A model generated the notes under the pieces. The model did not search any database, was not told where the DNA came from, and was given only the letters and a program-made list of their open reading frames with translations. From an uncultured Bacteroidales bacterium (GTDB lineage Bacteria > Bacteroidota > Bacteroidia > Bacteroidales > UBA932), in contig ONMJ01000009.1 in NCBI GenBank assembly GCA_900318955.1, forward strand, positions 1-61,910: DNA of 61,910 nucleotides, written 5' to 3'. This document shows positions 15,696 to 24,621 of this stretch, in pieces. The position numbers were made by a program, and so were the translations under genes. How positions within the stretch are numbered: position 1 is the stretch's first letter; every line of letters starts with the position of its first letter.

Positions 15696-16901
15696 ATGAA
15701 TCAACGGGTTATTGAAGTAGTATTTGTATCTATGCTACTGTTCATTTCTTGTTCCAAGCCAGAAGAGGTTGTCATCAAACTGTATCCGACTCAAGTAAGC
15801 CTGGTCGAGGAGTCCTCAACCCAGTTGCAGGTCACCGTTTCACCGGGGGCCGTGAGTGATTATACGTTGCACTGGGAGTCATCCAGTCCCGTCATCGCTT
15901 CGGTCGCCGACGGTGTGGTCACCGCCCACGCCGCAGGCTCGGCCATCATTACCGTATCCACCCTGGACAAACAGGCTCAGTGCATGGTGACGGTTACCGA
16001 AAAACCGAAACTCGTTACCCGTACAGTTGCTTCCTCCGGAAAGGTTACCAACGGCATCAAACTCACATACTCCGGCACTCAGTTTACCCGGATTTACGCC
16101 GTGTTGCCACGCCCTCAGACCAACGACTATCAAACCATCACAAATTGGGAGGCACCCGGCTGCACCGAAGAGCAATGCCCCGACGGTGTCAATTCATATA
16201 TCTGGAAAGATGTGGATACCCCCTCCATACCCGTTTCCGGGAATTATGTCATTTCCGAAACCTTTGATGCCGAGGTATATCGTGTTGTAGTGGACGTAAC
16301 CCAGCTGACGGATATCCCGGCCTATGACCCGCAGTCCGAGGAATGCCGGAAGTACCTTCAAAAAGAGGCCAACGGTCTCATCGACCCCACCCACAGTAAA
16401 ATTGTCTCTACCGCCAATACGCTTTGGGACAAGGCTGGCGGGGATATCATTGATTATGCCCGCAGATGCTTCCAGTGGACCGCTACAAATATGACGTACG
16501 GGAATATGAATACGGGCCTGCATACCATTGCCAGCCTTATGAACAGCATGACAGGAGACTGCGGCAACTATTCATCCGTATTTATTTCCCTGCTTCGTGC
16601 CAAGGGCATCCCAGCCCGCCATATTGTTATGGTGCATGGCAAACTGGACGAATACCACGTGCGGGCCGAGTTTTTTGTCCCAGGCTTTGGCTGGGTCCCC
16701 GCCGATCCCACTTGGGGCGGGAACAATTTCGGTGTCTTTGACGGAGATTATATCGTGATGACCCGCGGCATCAACAATATCATTCGGGGTCCCGACGGGA
16801 ACGATTTCCTTGCCACCCTTCTCCAGACATCATACTATTGGTACTGGTACCAGACCGAAGGTACTTATTCTTTCCGGCATACCTGTACAGGATTGAAGTA
16901 A
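15696..16901 (+). CDS. Lipoprotein with bacterial Ig-like (Big_2) and transglutaminase-like domains
   Basis: 401 residues. Signal peptide with lipobox FISCS (Cys19). Residues about 27-102 form a Big_2 Ig-like domain (YPTQVSLVEESSTQLQVTVS, ending TISTLDKQAQCMVTV-like; written here from the sequence as IITVSTLDKQAQCMVTV). The C-terminal domain has a transglutaminase/protease-like triad: Cys in TGDCGNYSSVF, His in EYHVRAEFFVPGFGW and Asp in VPADPTWG. It is probably anchored on the cell surface or outer membrane and may cleave or cross-link protein or peptide. It is the only cargo between R2 and R3, with its own promoter. Confidence 0.85.
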   Translation: MNQRVIEVVFVSMLLFISCSKPEEVVIKLYPTQVSLVEESSTQLQVTVSPGAVSDYTLHWESSSPVIASVADGVVTAHAAGSAIITVSTLDKQAQCMVTVTEKPKLVTRTVASSGKVTNGIKLTYSGTQFTRIYAVLPRPQTNDYQTITNWEAPGCTEEQCPDGVNSYIWKDVDTPSIPVSGNYVISETFDAEVYRVVVDVTQLTDIPAYDPQSEECRKYLQKEANGLIDPTHSKIVSTANTLWDKAGGDIIDYARRCFQWTATNMTYGNMNTGLHTIASLMNSMTGDCGNYSSVFISLLRAKGIPARHIVMVHGKLDEYHVRAEFFVPGFGWVPADPTWGGNNFGVFDGDYIVMTRGINNIIRGPDGNDFLATLLQTSYYWYWYQTEGTYSFRHTCTGLK

Positions 16902-16914
16902 TCTGCGCTTTATC

Positions 16915-16981
16915 AAAAATTATTCGTATCTTTGCACCGAATTAATTCAGAAAGTTATGAATCTTCGTGACATCAAAAAAG
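16915..16981 (+). repeat. Islet repeat copy 3 (R3): promoter and start of the intact small gene
   Basis: AATTATTCGTATCTTTGCAC with TATCTTTG at 16927-16934, then CAGAAAGTTATGAATCTTCG and TGACATCAAAAAAG. Matches R2 across the promoter and first codons, and R1 over the 19-bp core. Here the frame continues into the full 94-codon gene. Confidence 0.8.
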
Positions 16982-17241
16982 ACATCGAGTATGTAGTTGG
17001 CGCTTTCGTAGATGACTGCGCGCTTTTCCTTACAGTCAATCCCGGCAAAAACGCTGATGAGATTGCAGATCTCGTAGACAAGGCCGTAGATCTTTACAAC
17101 GACCTTCGCGACAAGGTAAACGCCCCGGCAGAAGGGAACAAGAAAGCTCACTACAATGCTATCCGCAAAGAGATGCTGGAAAAGACAGACGCTCTCTATG
17201 ATGAATTGAGTCAGGCCGTAAAGAAAGGTCTCGACAAGTAA
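16957..17241 (+). CDS. Small helical conserved hypothetical protein
   Basis: 94 residues, predicted all helical and acidic, with no signal peptide or membrane segment: MNLRDIKKDIEYVVGAFVDD, then LFLTVNPGKNADEIADLVDK and a C-terminal helix ending LSQAVKKGLDK. It resembles a small conserved Bacteroidales protein of unknown function that I have seen in other genomes. It has its own promoter (16927-16934) and a strong terminator (17263-17299), so it is monocistronic. Its first eight codons are the sequence repeated at 14099 and 15534. Confidence 0.8.
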   Translation: MNLRDIKKDIEYVVGAFVDDCALFLTVNPGKNADEIADLVDKAVDLYNDLRDKVNAPAEGNKKAHYNAIRKEMLEKTDALYDELSQAVKKGLDK

Positions 17242-17262
17242 TCAAGGTTTGAAACATAATTC

Positions 17263-17299
17263 CCGGCATCCCTCTCTGTAAAGGATGCCGGTTTGTTTT
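17263..17299 (+). terminator. Rho-independent terminator of the 16957 gene
   Basis: Perfect 9-bp stem CCGGCATCC/GGATGCCGG with an 11-nt loop, followed by TTTGTTTT. Confidence 0.85.
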
Positions 17300-17311
17300 A
17301 ATTGTAGTAAG

Positions 17312-19021
17312 ATGAAAAAATTAGCCGCTGTTTTCTTCGCTCTGTCTACCCTTTTAGCAGTCTCATGCAAAAGTGCAACGGAAGATCTCCCTAAGATCAG
17401 GGTCATGTCCTTTAATATCCTCCAATCGAAAGGTGAGCCCGAAGGGCACCAGTGGAAAGACAGAAAGGACGGCGCTCTTGCGATGTTCAAGGATATCGCA
17501 CCGGATGTCGCCTGCTTCCAGGAGGCTAGAAGGACTCAATGCGACGACCTCGCCGAGGCTTTCCCCGAGTACACCCAACTTCGCTGCGCAAAGGACGGTG
17601 TCCTCAAAGAGGGAATGGAAGAATCACTGACGGAAGACCACTACAAGAACGGAGGACAGAGGAACCTCATTATGTTCAAGACAGAGAGGTTTGACCTCCT
17701 GGATTGCGGTCGCTACTGGTTCTCCGAGACTCCCGACAGTTCTTCTCTTGGTTGGGACGGGCCGACCCCGAAGGTGACTCTTTGGGCGAAACTCATGGAC
17801 AAGGTTGCGAATAAAGAGATCTTCGTATTCTGCACCCATTTCTTCCCCCATGGAGTTGAGTGCCGCGAACAGTGCGTCAGGATGACTGTCGATAAGATCG
17901 GCGAAATTGCCGGTTACGAAGGGATTGTTTTCTTCTGCGGCGATCTCAATATGGACGCAGAGGATCCCCGACTTCTGCCGCTCGACAAATATATCACCCG
18001 GACTTCTTTCTCTTCTCCGAAGATAGACCGCTCCCCTACCTTCAACGGATTCAATGACGATCCCTCCACATGGACCCGCATTGACCATATCTACTATTGC
18101 CACATGGCGGCCCTCGAGTTCAAGGTTGTCAACGACATGGAAAAGTATGGGGTAAAGTTCATCTCCGACCATTTCCCCGTCTATGCCGACTTCGAGTATT
18201 TCCGGCCGAGAAAAGAGCAAAATTACTACAACCCTTCTTTCGAATCGGAGTGCGTGGCAAAACTCGATGAATGGACCCCGAAAGACACTGTCATCAAAGG
18301 TTCCACCCAGGGGTTTGCAATCCATGGAAACGACTGCGTCGTCATCCGCGACAAGGGAGAATGCGACATCTTCGACATGGAGAAAAAGGAGATGATAGGG
18401 CATTTCAAGCAGCCGGGAGACACTTCTCACAACAACAACGCCAACTTTGGAACCGAAAGATACTCAGATACTTCCCGTTATCCACTCTTCTATACCTCGG
18501 AGTGCCGCGGCCTCAAGAGGTGCTTTGTAAAGGATCTATCCCTTGACGACGCCCCGATAGTGCAGATGTTCGACTATTACGAGGATGTCTACAACGGGCC
18601 GATGGACTGGGATCTGGATAGAGATAACGGCTTCATATACACCTACGGGGGCGAGAGATTCGGTCGTCGCTGGGTTAGAAAATTCCGCCTTCCTAAATTC
18701 GCCGACAGCGATGCGGAAGGATATGTCCACCTTACGAAGGCAGACGTTCTCGACTCGCTTACAATCGATGACATCGGCATCGCTCAGGGAGGAATTGCCC
18801 GAGGCAAATACTTTTATATTACATCCGGTGCTCCCCCGAGAAAATGCTACATCATGGTAGTCGACCTTGAGACACATGAGACCATTATAAAGCACGACAT
18901 CTCATATATCGGCCTCGAACCGGAAGGAGTAGATCTCGTAGGAGACTATCTATACGTAGTTTTCCATAAGTCAAAAAGACCGAGGAAATCAGAAATATGG
19001 AGATTCAATATCAAAGGATAA
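17312..19021 (+). CDS. Lipoprotein with endonuclease/exonuclease/phosphatase domain and a C-terminal propeller-like domain
   Basis: 569 residues from MKKLAAVFFAL; lipobox LLAVSC (Cys20). Residues about 28-300 form an EEP (DNase I-like) domain: VMSFNIL, ACFQEARR, CTHFFPHG, FCGDLNMDAED, TRIDHIYY and ISDHFPVYADF carry the metal-binding and catalytic Asn, Glu, Asp and His. Residues about 330-569 hold repeated short beta units (FAIHGNDCVVIRDKGECDIF, YLYVVFHK) that look like a small propeller; I do not know this fusion by name. The start at 17285 would lie inside the preceding terminator, so ATG 17312 is used. Likely a surface or periplasmic phosphodiesterase/phosphatase; the substrate is unknown. 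Confidence 0.8.
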   Translation: MKKLAAVFFALSTLLAVSCKSATEDLPKIRVMSFNILQSKGEPEGHQWKDRKDGALAMFKDIAPDVACFQEARRTQCDDLAEAFPEYTQLRCAKDGVLKEGMEESLTEDHYKNGGQRNLIMFKTERFDLLDCGRYWFSETPDSSSLGWDGPTPKVTLWAKLMDKVANKEIFVFCTHFFPHGVECREQCVRMTVDKIGEIAGYEGIVFFCGDLNMDAEDPRLLPLDKYITRTSFSSPKIDRSPTFNGFNDDPSTWTRIDHIYYCHMAALEFKVVNDMEKYGVKFISDHFPVYADFEYFRPRKEQNYYNPSFESECVAKLDEWTPKDTVIKGSTQGFAIHGNDCVVIRDKGECDIFDMEKKEMIGHFKQPGDTSHNNNANFGTERYSDTSRYPLFYTSECRGLKRCFVKDLSLDDAPIVQMFDYYEDVYNGPMDWDLDRDNGFIYTYGGERFGRRWVRKFRLPKFADSDAEGYVHLTKADVLDSLTIDDIGIAQGGIARGKYFYITSGAPPRKCYIMVVDLETHETIIKHDISYIGLEPEGVDLVGDYLYVVFHKSKRPRKSEIWRFNIKG

Positions 19022-19036
19022 AATAATTCAATAACA

Positions 19037-20188
19037 ATGAAAAAGGCAATCCAATTTGGAGCGGGAAACATCGGACGCGGATTCATTGGCGCAGTCCTTT
19101 CCCAGGCAGGATACCGGGTGGTATTCGCAGACGTAGTAGAAGATCTTCTAAATAATATCAATACCAGGAAGGAGTATGTAGTCCATGTAACCGATACCGA
19201 CTCTCGCGATATACTGATCAAAGACGTTTCCGCCGTCAATTCCGGAAGTCTTGATGCAGTCAAAGAGATAATGGACGCAGACATCATCACTACCGCAGTA
19301 GGTCTCAGGATCCTTCGTTTCGTAGCTCCGACAATAGCCAAAGGAATCGGAGCCAGGAAGGCTGCCGGAGTAGAGACTCCGCTCAATGTAATAGCCTGCG
19401 AAAACGGCCTCCAAGCGACAACGCAGCTTCGCGAGCTGGTCTTTGCCCAGCTAGATGAAGACACAAAGGCATGGGCTAGAAAACATGTGGGCTGGCCTGA
19501 TGCAGCAGTCGATCGCATCGTCCCTCCCGTCCGCTGCGAGGTCCCTCTCGATGTCGCCGTAGAAGAGTATTTCGAGTGGGATACCGAGAAAGCATCCTTC
19601 GTAGGCGAGATTCCAGAGATTCCCGGAATGACCCCCGTAGACAATCTCGAAGCATACCTTGAGAGGAAACTCTTCACCCTCAACACCGGCCACGCCACCG
19701 CCGCCTATATCGGAGCAATGAAAGGAATCAGGACCATCGGCGAGAGTATCGCCCGTCCTGAAATCTACAAGGTAGTCCGTGCCGTAATGCAGCAGAGCGG
19801 CGAAGGTCTCGTAAAGAAATTCGGTTTCGACCATGACGCCCACTTCGCCTATATCGAAAAGATTCTCAAGCGTTTCCAGAATCCATACCTCCGTGATGAC
19901 GTCAACCGCGTCGGCCGCGAGCCTCTTAGGAAACTCGCCCCGAATGACCGCCTCATTCTACCTATGATGACAGCGAAGGGATTCGGACTCCCCTATGACA
20001 AGATTCTCCTTGCCATTGGCGCCGCCCTACATTTCGGCAACCCCGAAGACCCTCAAAGCGTCGAAATGCTCGCTTCCATCAAATCTGACGGAATAAAGGC
20101 AACCCTTGTCAAATATAGCGGCATAGAAAACGGCGACCCCGTTCTTGACGAGATCGCCGAAGCTTACAAAGAGGTCGAGAAGATCTAG
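19037..20188 (+). CDS. mtlD: Mannitol-1-phosphate 5-dehydrogenase
   Basis: 383 residues, NAD-dependent conversion between mannitol-1-phosphate and fructose-6-phosphate. The N-terminal Rossmann motif [12 protein letters not shown] and the C-terminal catalytic region ([27 protein letters not shown]) are characteristic. No mannitol PTS gene is nearby. It begins 15 nt after the EEP lipoprotein, so the two may be co-transcribed. Its 3' end overlaps aspS by 4 bp in convergent orientation. Confidence 0.94.
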   Translation: MKKAIQFGAGNIGRGFIGAVLSQAGYRVVFADVVEDLLNNINTRKEYVVHVTDTDSRDILIKDVSAVNSGSLDAVKEIMDADIITTAVGLRILRFVAPTIAKGIGARKAAGVETPLNVIACENGLQATTQLRELVFAQLDEDTKAWARKHVGWPDAAVDRIVPPVRCEVPLDVAVEEYFEWDTEKASFVGEIPEIPGMTPVDNLEAYLERKLFTLNTGHATAAYIGAMKGIRTIGESIARPEIYKVVRAVMQQSGEGLVKKFGFDHDAHFAYIEKILKRFQNPYLRDDVNRVGREPLRKLAPNDRLILPMMTAKGFGLPYDKILLAIGAALHFGNPEDPQSVEMLASIKSDGIKATLVKYSGIENGDPVLDEIAEAYKEVEKI

Positions 20189-21960
20189 TCCTGTCCCTTC
20201 GGGGATAGGGCTATCTGAAGCTCGTCCAGCTGAATTTGATCGATTTCCGAAGGGGAATCGATCATTACATCGCGTCCCTGGTTGTTCTTCGGGAAGGCAA
20301 TGTAATCCCTGATCGAATCGCTTCCGCCGAAGAGGGCGCAAACGCGGTCAAAACCGAAGGCGAGACCACCATGGGGCGGAGCTCCGAACTTGAAGGCGTT
20401 GATAATGAATCCGAACTTATATTCGGCTTCTTCAGCACCGATTCCGAGTACCTCGAACATCCTCTTCTGGACATCGGCATTGTGGATACGAATCGACCCG
20501 CCGCCGAGCTCGTTGCCGTTGAGGACAAAGTCATAAGCATTTGCGCAGACTCTCTCGAGATCCTCTTTTTTATCGCTGTAGAACCACTTTTCATGCTCCG
20601 GCTTCGGGGCGGTGAAAGGATGGTGCATTGCATAGAAACGCTGAGTCTCATCATCCCACTCAAGAAGAGGGAAATCGACAATCCAGAGCGGAGCAAAGAC
20701 CTTCGGGTCGCGATAGCCGAGACGGCCGCCGAGTTCGAGACGGAGAACTCCCAGCATGGTCTGGACCTTCCTCTTGGCCTCGCCGCTCATTACAAAGATT
20801 ATCTCACCGGGTTTTGCCTCGACAGCTTCTGCTATCTTGGAAAGATCCTCCTGAGAGTAGAACTTGTCAATTGAGGACTTGAAGGTCCCGTCTGCATTGA
20901 CCTTGATGTAAATCAAGCCTTTGGCACCTACTTGAGGACGCTTTACCCATTCTGTGATTGCATCTATCTCCTTGCGGGTATAATCGGCTCCGCCGGGAAC
21001 TGAAATAGCTCCGATATAGGCAGCTCCATCAAGAACGCCGAAGCCTTTTCCCTTTGCCACAGAAGTGATTTCATGAATGGTCATGCCGAAGCGCACATCC
21101 GGTTTGTCGGAGCCGTAATTGTCCATCGCATCGTACCAGCTCATTCTAGGAAGAGGGGAAGGAATCTCCACATTGAGGACCTTCTTGAAAAGAGTCCGCA
21201 TCATCCCTTCGAAGGTATTGAGGACATCCTCCTGCTCGACAAAGCTCATCTCGCAGTCGATCTGGGTGAACTCAGGCTGGCGGTCAGCCCTAAGATCCTC
21301 ATCACGGAAGCACCTGACAATCTGGAAGTAACGGTCATATCCAGCGACCATGAGAAGCTGCTTGAAGGTCTGAGGAGACTGCGGAAGCGCATAGAACTGG
21401 CCGGGATTCATCCTTGACGGAACGACGAAATCGCGCGCACCTTCCGGGGTAGACTTGATAAGATATGGAGTCTCAATCTCCATAAAGCCCTTGCTGTCCA
21501 GATAGTTCCTAACTTCATGGGCCACTCTGTGCCTCAACTCCAAGGCCCTCTTGAGAGGAGGACGGCGAAGGTCGAGATAGCGATATTTCGCTCTGATATC
21601 CTCACCTCCGTCAGTATCTTCCTCTATCGTGAAAGGAGGGGTAACGGACTTATTCAGGATATTGATCTCAGCGACTTTTATCTCTATGTCGCCGGTTGGC
21701 ATTTTCGGGTTCTTGCTCTGACGTTCAAGGACTTCCCCTTTGACCTGAATTACAAATTCGCGGCCAAGAGAGGTAGCAGTTTCGACGAGAGCGGCCGGAG
21801 CGTCTGCCTCTACTACAAGCTGGGTGATTCCGTATCGGTCCCTAAGATCGATGAAGGTCATACCACCAAGCTTACGGGCTTTCTGGACCCATCCTGCAAG
21901 AGTCACCTGCTGTCCTTTGTTTTCTATGCGGAGTTCTCCGCAAGTGTGAGTTCTGTACAT
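20185..21960 (-). CDS. aspS: Aspartyl-tRNA synthetase
   Basis: 591 residues, class II synthetase of the bacterial type. N-terminal OB-fold anticodon domain ([20 protein letters not shown]), motif 2 [18 protein letters not shown], a GAD insertion domain in the middle (about 290-420) and motif 3 GGLAFGFDR followed by [13 protein letters not shown]. It charges tRNA-Asp in the cytosol. Length matches the family. Probably monocistronic with the promoter at 21988-21995. Confidence 0.97.
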   Translation of the reverse strand: MYRTHTCGELRIENKGQQVTLAGWVQKARKLGGMTFIDLRDRYGITQLVVEADAPAALVETATSLGREFVIQVKGEVLERQSKNPKMPTGDIEIKVAEINILNKSVTPPFTIEEDTDGGEDIRAKYRYLDLRRPPLKRALELRHRVAHEVRNYLDSKGFMEIETPYLIKSTPEGARDFVVPSRMNPGQFYALPQSPQTFKQLLMVAGYDRYFQIVRCFRDEDLRADRQPEFTQIDCEMSFVEQEDVLNTFEGMMRTLFKKVLNVEIPSPLPRMSWYDAMDNYGSDKPDVRFGMTIHEITSVAKGKGFGVLDGAAYIGAISVPGGADYTRKEIDAITEWVKRPQVGAKGLIYIKVNADGTFKSSIDKFYSQEDLSKIAEAVEAKPGEIIFVMSGEAKRKVQTMLGVLRLELGGRLGYRDPKVFAPLWIVDFPLLEWDDETQRFYAMHHPFTAPKPEHEKWFYSDKKEDLERVCANAYDFVLNGNELGGGSIRIHNADVQKRMFEVLGIGAEEAEYKFGFIINAFKFGAPPHGGLAFGFDRVCALFGGSDSIRDYIAFPKNNQGRDVMIDSPSEIDQIQLDELQIALSPKGQD

Positions 21961-21987
21961 AATATTATCGTTGCAATTTTAAGCGTG

Positions 21988-21995
21988 CAAAATTA
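21988..21995 (-). promoter_or_regulatory. -7 box for aspS
   Basis: Minus-strand TAATTTTG (TAnnTTTG), 27 nt upstream of the aspS ATG, directly after the convergent end of the antiporter gene. Confidence 0.55.
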
Positions 21996-22001
21996 GCAAA
22001 T

Positions 22002-23522
22002 TCATTCGGAAATCGGCTCTTGATTTTCTTCTTTATCCTCTTCGCTGACCAAAATAACCATTTTATCCCCTTCCTTCAGTGTCAATTTTCCTGTGGGAAC
22101 GATATAATCCTCCTCTCTCTTGATCATGATTACCCGAGTTCCCTGCGGCATATTCATATCCTTGAGGGTCGCTCCATGTTCAAGGTCGTTTTTGGTAAGG
22201 GTATGTCCTGTCAAATGACCCATTTCGTCAGGGACTTCGAGTCCAAGGGTATCCGGCTCCTTCTCGTCCGGCTTATATACTCTCAATATCTTCGATGCTG
22301 CAGGAATGGTCATTCCCTGAAGCAGAAGGGACATGAGGGTGATGACAAAGACGCAGTTGAATATCTGGCCGGATTTGCTGACTCCGGCAACGACAGGAGC
22401 CATTGCAAAGAGAATTGGGCCGGCTCCCTTAAGGCCTACCCAGGAAATCATAGCCTTCTCCCGGAAACTGACATTCCGGAACGGGGCAAGACAGAGAAAA
22501 ACACTTGCAGGCCTGGCGACAAGCATCATGAACGCACCGACCAGCATCGCCGGAAGAATAATCGGAGGAAGTTCACTCGGATTAACGAGCAGGCCCAGCA
22601 TGAGGAACATCAGAAGCTGTACGAGCCATGTAATTCCGTCAAGGAATTTGAGAACATCCTTTCTATAAGGGAGCTTTTTGTCATTGCCCATGATAACCGC
22701 CGCAATATAGAGGGCAAGTAGGCCGTTGCCTCCGATCATCGATGAAAGAGCATTTGTAAAAAGTCCTATGGAAAGAATCATGATGGCATATAAGGGACTT
22801 CCGTTGAGATGGACCTTCCTGAGAAGGTACTTGGATAGATATCCCATGCCGAAACCGACCAGAATGCCGAATCCGAGCTGGAGCAAAAGGGATAATGAAG
22901 CCTGCCCTATCAATACTGAAGCCCTGGTCTCACCACCTCCGTCAACACTGCTGACGAGTATCTGGACAAAAAGGATAGTCAAAATATACGCCATCGGGTC
23001 GTTGCCTCCGGACTCGAGCTCCAGAAGAGGACTGAGCCTTCCTTTCAACCCCGTCCCCTTGCCTCTCAAAATCGAGAAGACCGCCGCTGAATCGGTCGAA
23101 GCCATAACCGCTCCGAACAGAAGACATGAAATGACCGGCCTAAATGTAAAATTCCAGCCGAAGACATAGTAGATGAACATTCCTGTGAACAGTGCCGTCA
23201 GAAGGACCCCGAGCGTAGCAAGAAGCGATCCCTGCACCAGAATAGGCTTTATAACTTTAAAGTTGGTCTCCAGCCCGCCTGTCAGAAGGATTATACTCAT
23301 CGCAATCTGTCCGATAGAATAAGCGACATTATAATTGTCGAATGTCAGTCCGAGCCCATCCTCTCCTGCAAACATGCCAAGCGCCAAGAAAAGCACCATA
23401 AGGGGCATTCCAAAACGGAATCCAATCTTCGAGAGCAAAAGCGCAATGAAGACGAGAAGAGACAGGAGCAGCAGGATGTTGTCCGAAAGTGATGATAGAG
23501 AGAGGGCTATTAGACAATTCAT
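22002..23522 (-). CDS. CPA1-type potassium/proton antiporter with RCK-C domain
   Basis: 506 residues. About 12 hydrophobic helices over residues 10-395 with the exchanger motifs LTGGLETNF and ASTDSAAVFSIL followed by ESGGNDPMAY (the conserved ND pair of the transport site). A C-terminal TrkA-C/RCK-C domain follows (VPDEMGHLTGHTLTKND, TRVIMIKREEDYIVPTGKL, EGDKMVILV), which in this family (NhaP2/CvrA) senses ligands. It should export K+ or Na+ in exchange for protons across the inner membrane. Promoter box at 23543-23550. Confidence 0.9.
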   Translation of the reverse strand: MNCLIALSLSSLSDNILLLLSLLVFIALLLSKIGFRFGMPLMVLFLALGMFAGEDGLGLTFDNYNVAYSIGQIAMSIILLTGGLETNFKVIKPILVQGSLLATLGVLLTALFTGMFIYYVFGWNFTFRPVISCLLFGAVMASTDSAAVFSILRGKGTGLKGRLSPLLELESGGNDPMAYILTILFVQILVSSVDGGGETRASVLIGQASLSLLLQLGFGILVGFGMGYLSKYLLRKVHLNGSPLYAIMILSIGLFTNALSSMIGGNGLLALYIAAVIMGNDKKLPYRKDVLKFLDGITWLVQLLMFLMLGLLVNPSELPPIILPAMLVGAFMMLVARPASVFLCLAPFRNVSFREKAMISWVGLKGAGPILFAMAPVVAGVSKSGQIFNCVFVITLMSLLLQGMTIPAASKILRVYKPDEKEPDTLGLEVPDEMGHLTGHTLTKNDLEHGATLKDMNMPQGTRVIMIKREEDYIVPTGKLTLKEGDKMVILVSEEDKEENQEPISE

Positions 23523-23542
23523 GTTATCTCATTATAATCATA

Positions 23543-23550
23543 CAAATATA
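23543..23550 (-). promoter_or_regulatory. -7 box for the antiporter
   Basis: Minus-strand TATATTTG, 20 nt upstream of ATG 23522, divergent from the rsmA box at 23596-23603. Confidence 0.55.
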
Positions 23551-23595
23551 AACATTTTTTCACGGCCCCTGACAAGGTTTCGCAGAAGATTTGCT

Positions 23596-23603
23596 TATCT
23601 TTG
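23596..23603 (+). promoter_or_regulatory. -7 box for rsmA
   Basis: TATCTTTG, 20 nt before ATG 23624. The ATG-less upstream part of the frame (from 23591) crosses it, which supports the shorter protein. Confidence 0.55.
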
Positions 23604-23623
23604 CGTTTCAAGAACAATTCTCC

Positions 23624-24460
23624 ATGGAAGTCAGAGCCAAAAAGTCCCTGGGACAGCATTTCCTTACTGATCAGAATATCGCTCGGGCGATAGTAGACTC
23701 GTTACATAGCGAGGGAGTCTCTTCCAATGATTCATCACCCCTACCCGTTCTCGAGATAGGACCGGGGATGGGAGTCTTGACCCAATATCTTTTAGAAAGA
23801 GAGGATATTGACCTCCATCTTGTCGAGATAGACGGAGAATCCGTTGACTATCTCCTCACCCATTTCAGAGGCATGCAGGGACGACTGATGCAGGCGGATT
23901 TCCTTAAACTTCGGCTCGAAAAGATATTTCCGGAGACCTTCGCCGTAATCGGCAACTTCCCGTACAATATCTCCTCCCAGATTTTCTTCAAAATCCTGGA
24001 CCATAAAGACAGAATACCGGAAGTAGTCTGCATGATCCAGAAAGAGGTCGCCGAACGTATAGCCGAAAAACCGGGCACCAAGACTTACGGCATTCTTTCG
24101 GTGCTGCTGCAGGCTTGGTATGATATCGAATACCTGTTTACTGTCGGGTCCGGAGCCTTTGCTCCCCCTCCGAAAGTACAGTCTGCCGTAATCCGCCTCC
24201 GCCGCAATTCCCGCACCGACCTCGGTTGCGACGAGACTCTCTTCAAGACTGTTGTAAAAACGGCTTTCAATCAGCGCCGAAAGACTCTCCGGAACTCCCT
24301 GAAACCTCTTATCCGCGCCAAAGCGGAACGGGAAGGCTGGGACAGCGCCGTATCTTCCCATGCCTGCCATGAGACATTCGTCTCCGACCCCGTATTCGAC
24401 CTCCGCCCCGAACGCCTCAGCGTCGAGGACTTCATCGCGCTGACAATTAAGCTATCGTAG
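23624..24460 (+). CDS. rsmA: 16S rRNA dimethyladenosine transferase (KsgA)
   Basis: 278 residues from MEVRAKKSLGQHFLTDQNIA, the standard family start. SAM-binding motif LEIGPGMGVLTQYL and catalytic motif NFPYNISSQIF (the usual NLPY as NFPY). It dimethylates two adjacent adenosines in the 3' hairpin of 16S rRNA during 30S maturation. C-terminal helical domain is complete. Own promoter; a weak GGGAAGG/CCTTCCC hairpin near 24480-24495 follows. Confidence 0.96.
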   Translation: MEVRAKKSLGQHFLTDQNIARAIVDSLHSEGVSSNDSSPLPVLEIGPGMGVLTQYLLEREDIDLHLVEIDGESVDYLLTHFRGMQGRLMQADFLKLRLEKIFPETFAVIGNFPYNISSQIFFKILDHKDRIPEVVCMIQKEVAERIAEKPGTKTYGILSVLLQAWYDIEYLFTVGSGAFAPPPKVQSAVIRLRRNSRTDLGCDETLFKTVVKTAFNQRRKTLRNSLKPLIRAKAEREGWDSAVSSHACHETFVSDPVFDLRPERLSVEDFIALTIKLS

Positions 24461-24532
24461 CTTATCGCTTGTTATTCTTGGGAAGGGCCTTCCCTCTCGC
24501 TGGCGGGTAAAATTCTTCTCCAGTAAGGCAAG

Positions 24533-24574
24533 CTCCTAAAAAAAATACTAAAATCTCCTAAAAAAATTAGGAGA
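24533..24574. promoter_or_regulatory. Probable BlaI-type operator
   Basis: A perfect inverted repeat TCTCCTAA-AAAAA-TTAGGAGA at 24554-24574, preceded by a half-site CTCCTAAAA at 24533 whose spacing (22 bp) puts it on the same DNA face. It lies just upstream of the -7 box at 24590-24597 and the BlaI-like repressor gene. BlaI/MecI repressors bind dyads of this size, so autoregulation is likely. Confidence 0.65.
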
Positions 24575-24589
24575 TAAGTTTTTTTTACT

Positions 24590-24597
24590 TATCTTTG
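24590..24597 (+). promoter_or_regulatory. -7 box of the blaI-blaR-like operon
   Basis: TATCTTTG, 24 nt before ATG 24622 and 15 nt after the palindrome, so bound repressor would cover the -33 region. Confidence 0.6.
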
Positions 24598-24621
24598 CCG
24601 AAGAATCATTTGTAAAGCGTT

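Noticed and set aside
14099-17241. tRNA or tmRNA as the integration site for the islet
   Set aside because: No cloverleaf or acceptor-stem sequence is present at the repeat copies; the shared sequence is the start of a protein gene.
24480-24495. GGGAAGGGCCTTCCC palindrome after rsmA as a terminator
   Set aside because: No T run follows and the palindrome has no loop, so it is left out as a terminator call.
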